Shown here: positions 1 to 7,960 of the stretch, piece by piece | Numbering within the stretch: the stretch's first letter is position 1 | Layout of the letters: every line of letters starts with the position of its first letter | Source of the DNA: Pseudomonadota bacterium | GTDB lineage: Bacteria > Pseudomonadota > Gammaproteobacteria > Burkholderiales > REEB80 | Assembly: GCA_028873515.1 (NCBI GenBank) | Contig: JAGWIG010000016.1 | Location: 1-45,534, forward strand | DNA: 45,534 bases | Reading direction: 5' to 3' | The notes under the pieces: model-generated | Seen by the model: only the letters and a program-made list of their open reading frames with translations | What the model was told of the DNA's origin: nothing | The model's database searches: none | Position numbers and translations under genes: made by a program

Positions 1-148
1 TGCCGCCAAAGCACTTCACGCAACTCGGGCTGGTCTCGCTGGTGGCAATCCACCAGCAACTCCAGCGTTCTACTTGAACCGCCGTATGCGGAACCGCACG
101 TACGGTGGTGTGAGAGGGCTGAGGGGGTAACCCCTCACCCTACTCGAT
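1..148 (+). mobile_element. 3' end of a group II intron (domains V and VI)
   Basis: Positions 78–109 fold as a domain V hairpin. ACC and GCCGTA (78–86) pair with TACGGT and GGT (101–109), a two-base CG bulge sits at 99–100, and TGCG (87–90) pairs with CGCA (95–98) around a four-base loop. A second hairpin at about 114–141 fits domain VI, with the G-rich arm near 122–128 and its complement near 131–137 around a GTAA loop. An unpaired A at 142 lies six bases before position 148, which suits the branch-point A, and the element then ends in CGAT, matching the usual AY 3' end. Only the last part of the intron is in the window. The fold was done by eye, but the domain V shape is distinctive. Confidence 0.8.
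3..77 (+). CDS. C-terminal tail of intron-encoded reverse transcriptase/maturase (partial)
   Basis: One open frame enters from the left edge and stops with TGA at 75–77, one base before the domain V hairpin. Its 24 residues end in HQQLQRST after a FTQLGLVSL stretch. The place, just 5' of domain V, is where the intron-encoded protein ends when it sits in domain IV. No catalytic motif is visible because only the tail is present, so the call rests on position and a remembered resemblance to maturase ends. The other two frames are open here too, so the frame is not proven. Confidence 0.45.
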   Translation, partial: PPKHFTQLGLVSLVAIHQQLQRST

Positions 149-690
149 TACCAGAGTGACAATAGGTTCATGCTCAGCAAGCATCTCCCAGCTGGAACCC
201 GTGTCGATGAGGTGAGTAGGTCAGCGAAATGAAAGAAAGGAAATTGTGAAGAACATAGTCGCAATGTCAACTTAATCTGCAGGTTGAACAAAACCATTCA
301 TTTGTAGAGAAAGTCTGAATTACTTAGATAATGGGAATGTAGGTGGGATAGGTCGTTCTTATTCAGTAAACTGCTGAGTAATGTAAATGGCAGGGATAGG
401 TGCTAAGCGGTATCAAACCTGTTTCACTCAATAAGGGGTAGCTGGCTAAAGCCAGGTTTCACCTAATACGTCGATTAACTTGGGCAAAGTCATTAAACAC
501 TGGATAGGCCGTGTTAGGATGTGAGAGAGTGCATTAAGAATAATGTAGAATGAATACGGCCCTCCGGGAGAGGTCTCGTGACCCATCGCATGAATCAGCA
601 GGAGCCCCTTCCATTTCCATAATCTGGGAGGAAAGAATGATAACGATAAGCCCGTTCCCAATCGGACCGGATAGAGGCATAATTTTCAGC
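149..690 (+). mobile_element. Possible 5' domain I remnant of a second group II intron; no gene seen
   Basis: No convincing reading frame is present on either strand. The DNA is rich in short hairpins, for example CTGGC-TAAA-GCCAG at 442–455. The stretch AGTCGCAATGTCAAC at 257–271 resembles, from memory, the GAGTCGCAATGTTAAT segment of domain I in the Lactococcus Ll.LtrB intron. The purine-rich run near 210–240 also looks like domain I. The simplest reading is that the intron ending at 148 lies inside an older, now truncated intron, or beside one. The boundaries are uncertain, and the right limit is set only by the approach of glnE. Confidence 0.35.
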
Positions 691-712
691 TGGCCTCATT
701 TTTTTAATTCCC

Positions 713-3385
713 ATGCTTCCTGAAACTATTTTTAATTATGCCTGCGAACATAGCCGTTATTTTGCAAGGCTTGTTCATCGGGCTGATTTTCGTCTTGATC
801 TCTTATCTGATTTTGAACGACAGGTTGGATCTGAATCCTTGCTGAACTGGTTTAGCAATGTAGAAAAAAATGATGAAGATGCAGTGCTTCGCGCCTTGCG
901 CCAAATGCGTCAAAAGGTTCTTGGACGTATTATTCTGCGTGATTTGTCTGGGTTGGCTGATTTGGATGAAGTAATGCGTACGATGACACTGTTTGCTGAG
1001 ACAGCAATCATGATGGCAGTAAATTGTGCTACTGCACAGTTAACTGCTCGTTATGGGAACCCAATCGGTAAGGAGAGTGGGCTAATTCAACAACTCATCG
1101 TTATCGGAATGGGAAAACTGGGTGGGGAAGAGTTGAATGTTTCGTCTGATATTGACTTAATTTTTGCTTATCCAGAAGAAGGTGAAACCATTGGTCCTGC
1201 GATTATTAGCTGTATGGAATTTTTTAACCATGTTTCACGAAAAGTTATCAGGTTGCTTGCAGAGGTTACTGAAGATGGTTTTGCATTCCGGGTTGATATG
1301 CGCCTTCGTCCTTATGGTGAGTCTGGCGCACTGTGCTCGAGCTTTGCTTCCCTGGAAAACTATTACCAGTCTCAAGGACGTGAATGGGAACGTTATGCCT
1401 TGATAAAGGCCAGGGTTGTCTTTGGTGAGAGATCCGAAGAGCTGATGCAGTTGTTGAGACCGTTTGTTTTTCGAAAATATCTGGATTTTGGGGCATTTGC
1501 CTCTATGCGCGGGCTATATGAACAAATTCGGCGGGATGTATTACGCCGGGATCGAATGGGCAATATTAAAACCGGATTTGGAGGGATACGTGAAATTGAG
1601 TTTTGTGCCCAGGTATTTCAGCTGGTGCGAGGGGGCCGTGAGCCATCATTACGCAAGCGCCCAACCCTGGAGGTGCTGGAGGAAGTTGCCCATTTGGGTT
1701 TTTTACCGGTCTCAATAGTGAATAACCTGATGTCAGCCTATGTTTTTTTAAGACGTCTTGAGCATCGGTTGCAATATCTTGACGATTCCCAGACGCATAC
1801 TTTGCCTTCTGAAGAAGGTGATTGCCTGCTGATAGCACAGAGCATGGGCTACAAGGGAGTAACAGAGTTCATGAAGGCACTTGATATGGTTCGCCTGTCG
1901 GTCAATCATGATTTTCAGGCCTTGTTTGTCCGGCAACAGGTGTCGATACATCCTTTGGCTTCATTATGGATGAATCGTGCAGATTCAGCAGAAATGCAGG
2001 ACAAGTTTCATCAACTTGGTTTTGTTGATGGAGTTGAGTGGGTAAACCGTTTGTACCATATGCGTGAAAGCAGCCGATACCGGAATTTGTCGGAGTCGGC
2101 TCAAATGAGGCTGGATGGTTTAATCCCGCATGTAATTGAAGCTGCGGCCAGATGCCCAAATAAAGATGAAACACTTGGCCGAATGTTGAGCTTGATTGAT
2201 AGCCTTGAAAGACGAGAAGCCTATTTTGCTCTCCTTGATGAATATCCAGCAAGTCTTAATCAGGTAGCTAAAATTTGTTCAGCATCAAGCTGGGCAGCGG
2301 AATTTTTGGCTCAACATCCCATCTTGCTGGATGAGCTTCTTGACGAAAGGTTTCTGGCTGAATTGCCTGGAATCCCAGAACTTCGCAAATCTTTAAGGTC
2401 AAAAATCCAGGAAGCAGGCCAGGATGTTGAAGCCCAGTTTGATGCATTTTCTGAAATCAAGAATGGACATATTTTCCATCTGCTTTCCCAGGATCTTGCT
2501 GGGATACTTACCGTTGAGCAGCTAAGTGATCATCTAAGTGATCTGGCAGATCTTGTTCTAGATGAAATGCTTGATTTCTGTTGGCGAAATCTTTTGAGAA
2601 AACCTTGGCCAGATAAACATTTTGCTGTAATTGCCTATGGCAGGCTGGGGGGGCGTGAACTGGGATATACAAGTGATCTGGATTTGGTTTTTTTGTATGA
2701 AGATGACCGGGAAGATGCACCCCAGATCTACGCCAGGTTTGCCCAGCATGTGAATTCACGCCTGAATGGCATAGGCCGTGAAGGTAGCCTATATGAGATA
2801 GATCTGAGGTTGCGTCCTAATGGTTCTAGTGGATTGCTTGTAAGTTCGTTTTTAGCTTATGAACATTATCTTTGTCATGATGCCTGGGTCTGGGAGCTTC
2901 AGGCATTGACCCGAGCACGTTTTGTAACAGGAGAGGCAACAATTGGCAGGAATTTTGAAATCTTGCGTCGGCATGTCCTTTCCATGTCGAGGGATTTAAA
3001 TCATCTCAAGGCTGAAATCATTTCCATGCGGAATAAGATGTCTGCAAGTCATCCCAACCCTGAATCCTCTTTTGATATCAAACATGATCGTGGTGGAATG
3101 ATAGACATTGAATTTATGGTGCAATTTCTTGTTTTAGGTTATGCCCGTGATTTTTCCATGTTGCTTGACAATGTGGGTAACATTGCCCTTCTTGAAAGGG
3201 CGGCTCAGGTTAAGCTTATTTCTATGGAAAAGGCGAGGGCAGTATGTAATGTTTATCGGGAATACCGGGGCCGCCAGCATGCTTTAAAGCTTAATGGAAG
3301 TCGTTATTCTCGTGAAAGTGATGAAAAATGGAGTGCCCCACGGCGACTTGCAGTGATGGCGCTCTGGAAGGAGGTTTTCGATTGA
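713..3385 (+). CDS. glnE: Bifunctional glutamine synthetase adenylyltransferase/adenylyl-removing enzyme
   Basis: GlnE adds AMP to glutamine synthetase when nitrogen is plentiful and removes it when nitrogen is scarce, under PII control. Both nucleotidyltransferase domains are present. The N-terminal one has GMGKLGG at 132–138 and D146/D148 in SSDIDLIF. The C-terminal one has YGRLGG at 642–647 and D655/D657 in TSDLDLVF. The product is 890 residues. Compared with the E. coli enzyme, about 25 residues seem to be missing before the first conserved helices, while both catalytic domains are whole. The frame is closed by a TAA at 680–682, so ATG 713 is the first normal start, and no clear Shine-Dalgarno precedes it. 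Intron-like DNA lies directly upstream, so the native 5' end and promoter may have been lost or moved. It begins the usual glnE–ilvE–waaF order. Confidence 0.95.
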   Translation: MLPETIFNYACEHSRYFARLVHRADFRLDLLSDFERQVGSESLLNWFSNVEKNDEDAVLRALRQMRQKVLGRIILRDLSGLADLDEVMRTMTLFAETAIMMAVNCATAQLTARYGNPIGKESGLIQQLIVIGMGKLGGEELNVSSDIDLIFAYPEEGETIGPAIISCMEFFNHVSRKVIRLLAEVTEDGFAFRVDMRLRPYGESGALCSSFASLENYYQSQGREWERYALIKARVVFGERSEELMQLLRPFVFRKYLDFGAFASMRGLYEQIRRDVLRRDRMGNIKTGFGGIREIEFCAQVFQLVRGGREPSLRKRPTLEVLEEVAHLGFLPVSIVNNLMSAYVFLRRLEHRLQYLDDSQTHTLPSEEGDCLLIAQSMGYKGVTEFMKALDMVRLSVNHDFQALFVRQQVSIHPLASLWMNRADSAEMQDKFHQLGFVDGVEWVNRLYHMRESSRYRNLSESAQMRLDGLIPHVIEAAARCPNKDETLGRMLSLIDSLERREAYFALLDEYPASLNQVAKICSASSWAAEFLAQHPILLDELLDERFLAELPGIPELRKSLRSKIQEAGQDVEAQFDAFSEIKNGHIFHLLSQDLAGILTVEQLSDHLSDLADLVLDEMLDFCWRNLLRKPWPDKHFAVIAYGRLGGRELGYTSDLDLVFLYEDDREDAPQIYARFAQHVNSRLNGIGREGSLYEIDLRLRPNGSSGLLVSSFLAYEHYLCHDAWVWELQALTRARFVTGEATIGRNFEILRRHVLSMSRDLNHLKAEIISMRNKMSASHPNPESSFDIKHDRGGMIDIEFMVQFLVLGYARDFSMLLDNVGNIALLERAAQVKLISMEKARAVCNVYREYRGRQHALKLNGSRYSRESDEKWSAPRRLAVMALWKEVFD

Positions 3386-3426
3386 ATCTGGGTAGTATCA
3401 GCCTATTATATTGGGGCAGAAAACGA

Positions 3427-3432
3427 TATAAT
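3427..3432 (+). promoter_or_regulatory. -10 box upstream of ilvE
   Basis: A perfect TATAAT lies 31 bases before the ilvE start in the 78-base gap after glnE. The -35 position, 17 bases upstream, reads TATTAT, a poor match. It suggests that ilvE can be transcribed apart from glnE, but only the -10 supports this. Confidence 0.4.
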
Positions 3433-3463
3433 CTAGTCTTTTTGGTATCCGGAGAGTTGACAA

Positions 3464-4390
3464 ATGTCGATGGCTGATCGTGATGGCCTGATATGGTATG
3501 ACGGTAAGATGGTTCCTTGGCGCGAAGCCACAACGCATGTACTCACTCATACTCTCCATTACGGCATGGGCATTTTTGAAGGGGTTCGTGCTTATGAAAC
3601 ACAGCATGGTACGGCTATATTTAGATTGGATGCCCATACTGAAAGATTTTTTCGCTCGGCTCATATCCTGGGTATGAAATTACCCTTTGATCCAGAGACC
3701 ATCTCAATGGCGCAGATAGCAGCAGTTAGAGAGAATCATCTTGCTTCTGGTTATATTCGGCCGATGGCTTTCTACGGGCCGGAAGCAATGGGGATATCGG
3801 CGCATACCCTTTCCGTTCATGTTATTGTAGCAGCCTGGAGTTGGGGGGCGTATCTGGGGAAGGAAGCATTGGAGCATGGCATACGTGTAAAAACCTCTTC
3901 TTTTTCACGCCATCATGTCAATATCAGCATGTGCAAAGCCAAGGCTACCGGTAACTATATGAATTCTATTCTTGCACATCAGGAAGCTGCAGCCGATGGT
4001 TATGATGAAGCATTACTTCTTGATGTTGACGGGTTTGTTGCTGAAGGTTCGGGAGAGAATGTTTTTATAGTTCGCAGGGGGATAATTTATACTCCTGATT
4101 TAACTTCAGCGCTTGAAGGAATAACCAGGGATACCATTGTGACCCTTGCGAAGGAAAGCGGTTACAGCATCGTAGAAAAGCGTATTACACGGGATGAAGT
4201 CTACTCCGCTGATGAGGCGTTTTTTACCGGCACCGCAGCGGAAGTTACTCCGATTCGTGAGCTGGATAATCGTAAGATAGGGAATGGCGATCGAGGTCCT
4301 GTCACAGCCGGGCTGCAAAAAAGGTATTTCGATTGCGTGGAAGGACGGGATCCCGTTCACGCTGAATGGCTGACTTTCATCGAGGATTGA
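3464..4390 (+). CDS. ilvE: Branched-chain amino acid aminotransferase
   Basis: This PLP fold-type IV aminotransferase moves the amino group between glutamate and the 2-oxo acids of leucine, isoleucine and valine. The product is 308 residues, the usual size. K160 in the KATGNY motif matches the PLP-binding lysine of the E. coli KAGGNY motif. The following motifs EGSGENVF, the PDLTSALEGITRD stretch and FFTGTAAEVTPIRE are the standard phosphate-binding and C-terminal signatures. GGAGAG at 3451–3456 is a good ribosome site for ATG 3464; a second in-frame ATG lies two codons later. The gene follows glnE and is one base from the zinc-finger gene, so it is probably co-transcribed with it and waaF. 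Confidence 0.96.
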   Translation: MSMADRDGLIWYDGKMVPWREATTHVLTHTLHYGMGIFEGVRAYETQHGTAIFRLDAHTERFFRSAHILGMKLPFDPETISMAQIAAVRENHLASGYIRPMAFYGPEAMGISAHTLSVHVIVAAWSWGAYLGKEALEHGIRVKTSSFSRHHVNISMCKAKATGNYMNSILAHQEAAADGYDEALLLDVDGFVAEGSGENVFIVRRGIIYTPDLTSALEGITRDTIVTLAKESGYSIVEKRITRDEVYSADEAFFTGTAAEVTPIRELDNRKIGNGDRGPVTAGLQKRYFDCVEGRDPVHAEWLTFIED

Positions 4391-4391
4391 A

Positions 4392-4595
4392 ATGAGCGTT
4401 GATCAGAAGGACAATACTGAACGAGTCATCACCGTAACAGCCAAGGATTTGCCCCTGCACTGCCCGATGCCTAACCAGCGTCTCTGGAATTCGCATCCGA
4501 GGGTTTTTTTACCGATTGAGCAGACTGGTCAGGCATTATGTCCTTATTGTGGAACATCCTACAAGCTATCCGGTCCAATCCCGGCAGGACATTAG
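4392..4595 (+). CDS. Zinc-finger domain protein (zf-CHCC type)
   Basis: This 67-residue protein has C24, H35 and a CPYC motif at 50–53, the ligand pattern of the zf-CHCC domain (related to the small NDUFS6-like zinc proteins). Its role in bacteria is not settled. It starts one base after the ilvE stop. Its stop at 4593–4595 lies seven bases before the preferred waaF start, so the three genes look translationally coupled. The ilvE–zf-CHCC–waaF order recurs in betaproteobacteria, which supports this as a real gene despite its size. Confidence 0.85.
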   Translation: MSVDQKDNTERVITVTAKDLPLHCPMPNQRLWNSHPRVFLPIEQTGQALCPYCGTSYKLSGPIPAGH

Positions 4596-4602
4596 GGACC
4601 TT

Positions 4603-5619
4603 GTGTCTGACTCCATCCTGGTAGTGGCTCCAGGCTGGGTGGGTGACACCATCATGATGCAGCCTATGCTGACCCGCCTTGCTGAAATGCATCCAGGTGT
4701 CTGCATTGATGTACTGGTGGCACCGGAAATGGCTGAACTGGTGTTGCGTATGCCTGAAGTCCATGCCACAGTCATTATGCCAGTGGGCCATGGAAAGATG
4801 GATTTAAGGTCTCGGTTCAGGTTGGGACGCAGTCTGGTTAATAAGTATGACTGGGCTATCGTGCTTCCCAATTCCCTTAAATCTGCGTTTATACCCTGGT
4901 TTGCAGGAATACCGCGGCGCACTGGTTATAAAGGCGAAATGCGCTGGGGCTTTCTGAATGACATGCGCAATCTTGATCCGCTTCTATTGCCCCGTATGGT
5001 CGATCGTTTTCTATTTCTGGCTGACAAAGTTGAAGCTGGTCAACCCCCTCAGTACGGGTTTCCTGAACTGAAAGTCAGTACTGAGCAACAGAGAAAGGTT
5101 AGAGAGCAGTTTAACCTGTCTTCTGTCAGTGCTGCTTTATGCATTGGGGCAGAATATGGCCCGGCCAAGCGGTGGCCTGTTTCAAGGTTTGCTGAGCTTG
5201 CACAAAAACTTGCGGGGAGAGGTTATGAAATCTTTCTTATGGGTTCAGCGAAAGATCAGCAGATCGCCTCAGATATTCTTCGTAAATCACCCTTTTGCAA
5301 GGATTTGACTGGCCATACTACATTGGGACAGGCCGTTGATATTCTGTCAATATGTGCAGTTGCTGTCTGTAATGATTCAGGTTTAATGCATGTTGCAGCC
5401 GCATTGGGTCTTCCTCTGGTTGCATTATATGGATCCTCCTCTCCTGGGTTTACACCCCCGCTCTCTAAGCGAGCACGAATCATATCTTTGAATCTTGACT
5501 GCAGCCCCTGTTTTAAGCGCGATTGTCCGTTTGGGCATTTGAACTGTCTTAATGGTATTACTGCTGCAATGGTAGAGGGTGAGATTGACGGATTATTGGG
5601 TAGTTATATTGAGGATTAA
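4603..5619 (+). CDS. waaF: ADP-heptose:LPS heptosyltransferase II
   Basis: WaaF adds the second heptose to the LPS inner core in the cytoplasm. It belongs to glycosyltransferase family 9. The N-terminal VAPGWVGDTIM, the AGIPRRTGYKGEMR segment, GAEYGPAKRWP in the donor site and NDSGLMHVAAAL near the C-terminus are all family signatures. An ATG at 4516 gives a longer frame (367 residues), but its first 29 residues overlap the zinc-finger gene and match nothing in the family. GTG 4603 puts the glycine-rich motif ten residues from the start, as in E. coli, and has AGGGA five bases upstream, so I use it (338 residues). It ends the glnE–ilvE transcription group. Confidence 0.93.
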   Translation: MSDSILVVAPGWVGDTIMMQPMLTRLAEMHPGVCIDVLVAPEMAELVLRMPEVHATVIMPVGHGKMDLRSRFRLGRSLVNKYDWAIVLPNSLKSAFIPWFAGIPRRTGYKGEMRWGFLNDMRNLDPLLLPRMVDRFLFLADKVEAGQPPQYGFPELKVSTEQQRKVREQFNLSSVSAALCIGAEYGPAKRWPVSRFAELAQKLAGRGYEIFLMGSAKDQQIASDILRKSPFCKDLTGHTTLGQAVDILSICAVAVCNDSGLMHVAAALGLPLVALYGSSSPGFTPPLSKRARIISLNLDCSPCFKRDCPFGHLNCLNGITAAMVEGEIDGLLGSYIED

Positions 5620-5849
5620 TGTTGTGAGCCCAGTGCGCGGCAAGCCTCGCCGTTCAGGGCGGAGAAAGCCCAATGTTCCAAGGGCGGGGCACGCCCGATT
5701 GGCCTGTGAAGTGGACGGTGCGGTAATGCCGTCAGCAGCAGGACCCCACCGAAGCGGCTCATGGGCAGCTTGTTGCCGCGCGCCTGAGCGCAATAGGAGT
5801 TCGGGCCTTATGGCTGGGCAATATGTCAAATAAACCCTTTTAAGGTTTC
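5620..5849 (+). mobile_element. GC-rich mobile-element scar, possibly an IS200/IS605 (tnpB) right end
   Basis: About 210 bases from 5625 to 5830 are much richer in G and C than the neighbouring genes. The stretch at 5641–5664 (CAAGCCTCGCC, then GTTCA, then GGGCGGAG) resembles the GCCCCGCC-GTTCA-GGGCGGGG hairpin often found at the tnpB/right end of IS200/IS605 elements, with a few changes. The frame running in from waaF is open to 5833 but its arginine- and proline-rich product matches no family I know. No transposase motif is left. The call rests on composition and the one hairpin. Confidence 0.3.
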
Positions 5850-5879
5850 TTGCAAAATTTACCTTGTTCCGGGCACAAT
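5850..5879 (+). promoter_or_regulatory. Possible sigma-70 promoter of acs
   Basis: TTGCAA at 5850–5855 and CACAAT at 5874–5879 are separated by 18 bases and lie about 80 bases before the acs start. The -35 matches four of six consensus bases and the -10 also four. It is the best candidate between the GC-rich scar and acs. Confidence 0.35.
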
Positions 5880-5956
5880 AGAGGACTGTAAATGGTTTTG
5901 GCGCGGTTTGCACAGCCTGCTGAATTTAAAATAACTCTCCTTCCAAGGAGTCATGC

Positions 5957-7933
5957 ATGCAGAAGATAGATTCAATTCTGATCGAGAACCGGATATTCGA
6001 ACCAGACGAGACATTTAGATTAAAAGCGAATATTTCATTTGCAGATTATGAAGAAATGTGTGAACAGGCCCAAAATGATTATGAGGGTTTCTGGGGGAAT
6101 CTGGCCCGTATGCATTTAGACTGGGACCAACCCTTTACACGAGTTTTAAATGAGGACAAGGCGCCTTTCTATCGCTGGTTTGAAGATGGAAAGATTAATG
6201 TATCTTTTAATTGCCTGGATCGCCATCTCCACGAGCTGTCTGATAAACCTGCTATTATTTTTGAGTCTGATGAGGGCACTGTAACTTCTGTAACCTATGC
6301 TGAATTACATAGACAGGTCTGTATTTTTGCAAATGGCCTCAAGTCACTCGGCCTTGTTTCCAGTGATCGGGTAATTATTTACATGCCGATGAGCATTGAG
6401 GTGATAGTTGCTATGCAGGCCTGTGCGCGGATTGGATTGATACATTCTGTGGTTTTTGGAGGTTTTTCTGCAAAGAGTCTGAGTGAGCGGATAGCTGACG
6501 CCAGGGCAAAACTTGTTATTACAGCTGATGAAGGTATGCGGGGAGGAAGAGCGATACCGCTCAAGTCTACATGTGACGAAGCGCTTACTCACGCCGAAGT
6601 GGAATCTGTTGAGCGTGTCATTGTTTACCGTCGTACAGGTGGGAACTGTCAGTTCAATGCTCCCCGCGATATCTGGTGGGATGATGTCATTGCATCACAG
6701 TCTCCAGTTTGTGAAGCTATTGCATTGGATGCTGAACATCCACTTTATATACTTTATACATCGGGTTCAACCGGCAAACCGAAAGGTGTGCAGCATAGTA
6801 GCGCAGGTTATTTGCTGGGTGCAATCCTGAGCATGCAATGGACATTTGATTATAAACCTGACGATGTATTCTGGTGTACGGCTGATGTCGGCTGGGTTAC
6901 AGGACACACTTATGTTGCTTATGGTCCTCTTGCCGTAGGCGCGACCCAGGTTATGTTTGAAGGGACGCCAACATGGCCACATTCCGGACGATTTTGGGAA
7001 ATGATTTCCCGACACAGGGTTACGGTTTTTTACACGGCACCAACGGCTATCCGATCTCTTATCAAGTTAGGACCGGATTTGCCGTTAACTTATGATTTGA
7101 AAAGCTTGCGGCTCATTGGTACCGTGGGTGAGCCGATTAATCCTGAAGCCTGGATGTGGTATTACAACAAGGTTGGAGGCGGGCGTTGCCCAGTTGTGGA
7201 TACCTGGTGGCAGACTGAAACGGGATCCCACATGATTGCCCCCTTGCCAGGCGCCATTTCTACTAAACCGGGATCGTGTACGCGCCCTTTGCCAGGCATT
7301 ATGGCAGATGTTGTCAATGAGAAAGGGCAAAGTGTCGAAGATGGTAGTGGAGGAATGCTGGTTATCAAACGCCCATTCCCTTCACAACTTCGAACCTTGT
7401 GGAATGACCCTGAGCGTTTTTGTCATGTTTATTTCCCGAAAAATTTTGGAGGCCGGTGGTATTTGGCAGGGGACTCTGCACATCGTGATTCAGATGGCTA
7501 TTTCTGGATTATGGGTCGTATTGATGATGTACTTAATGTTTCTGGTCACAGGTTGGGTACCATGGAAATCGAATCTGCTTTGGTGGCCCATCCGTTTGTT
7601 GCTGAAGCTGCCGTGGTAGGACGGGAGCATGAAATCAAGGGGGAAAGTATCGTTGCTTTTGTTGTGCTGAAGGGAAAAATGCCGGATGAGGCAGAAGCAG
7701 ATAAGATGGCTATTGAACTTTCATGCTGGGTTACCGAGCAGATTGGCAGCATTGCCAGACCAGATGAAATCCGATTTGGAGAAAATCTGCCTAAGACCCG
7801 TTCAGGAAAAATCATGCGCAGACTTTTACGATCGATTGCACGAAGAGAGGATATCCAGTCGGACATCTCTACCCTGGAAAACCCGCAGATCCTGGCACAG
7901 CTTAGCCGTGCAAGCGGCAACACGATCGTCTAA
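5957..7933 (+). CDS. acs: Acetate--CoA ligase (AMP-forming)
   Basis: Acs activates acetate with ATP to acetyl-AMP and then to acetyl-CoA. The product is 658 residues, close to the family norm of about 650. Visible motifs are the adenylation P-loop [14 protein letters not shown], the substrate-pocket motif DTWWQTETG, the hinge [15 protein letters not shown] and the C-terminal [12 protein letters not shown]618 in that last motif matches the lysine acetylated by Pat-type regulators. The WWQTETG form is typical of acetate enzymes; propionate ligases usually differ there, so acs is preferred over prpE. AAGGAG at 5945–5950 is a strong ribosome site. The gene stands alone after the GC-rich scar. Confidence 0.93.
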   Translation: MQKIDSILIENRIFEPDETFRLKANISFADYEEMCEQAQNDYEGFWGNLARMHLDWDQPFTRVLNEDKAPFYRWFEDGKINVSFNCLDRHLHELSDKPAIIFESDEGTVTSVTYAELHRQVCIFANGLKSLGLVSSDRVIIYMPMSIEVIVAMQACARIGLIHSVVFGGFSAKSLSERIADARAKLVITADEGMRGGRAIPLKSTCDEALTHAEVESVERVIVYRRTGGNCQFNAPRDIWWDDVIASQSPVCEAIALDAEHPLYILYTSGSTGKPKGVQHSSAGYLLGAILSMQWTFDYKPDDVFWCTADVGWVTGHTYVAYGPLAVGATQVMFEGTPTWPHSGRFWEMISRHRVTVFYTAPTAIRSLIKLGPDLPLTYDLKSLRLIGTVGEPINPEAWMWYYNKVGGGRCPVVDTWWQTETGSHMIAPLPGAISTKPGSCTRPLPGIMADVVNEKGQSVEDGSGGMLVIKRPFPSQLRTLWNDPERFCHVYFPKNFGGRWYLAGDSAHRDSDGYFWIMGRIDDVLNVSGHRLGTMEIESALVAHPFVAEAAVVGREHEIKGESIVAFVVLKGKMPDEAEADKMAIELSCWVTEQIGSIARPDEIRFGENLPKTRSGKIMRRLLRSIARREDIQSDISTLENPQILAQLSRASGNTIV

Positions 7934-7960
7934 GGATTTTTCAGTCTTTGGATTTCATAA

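Noticed and set aside
446-661. 71-residue minus-strand frame beside the intron DNA
   Set aside because: It has no family features and lies in structured intron-like sequence.
1902-2252. 116-residue minus-strand frame inside glnE
   Set aside because: It is a shadow of glnE with no motif of its own.
5579-5833. 84-residue frame across the end of waaF and the GC-rich scar
   Set aside because: It starts inside waaF and its Arg/Pro-rich product looks like translated structured DNA; at most a decayed transposase end.
5893-5912. TTGGC...TTGCA pair before acs as a sigma-54 promoter
   Set aside because: The GG and GC are 8 bases apart, where 10 are required.
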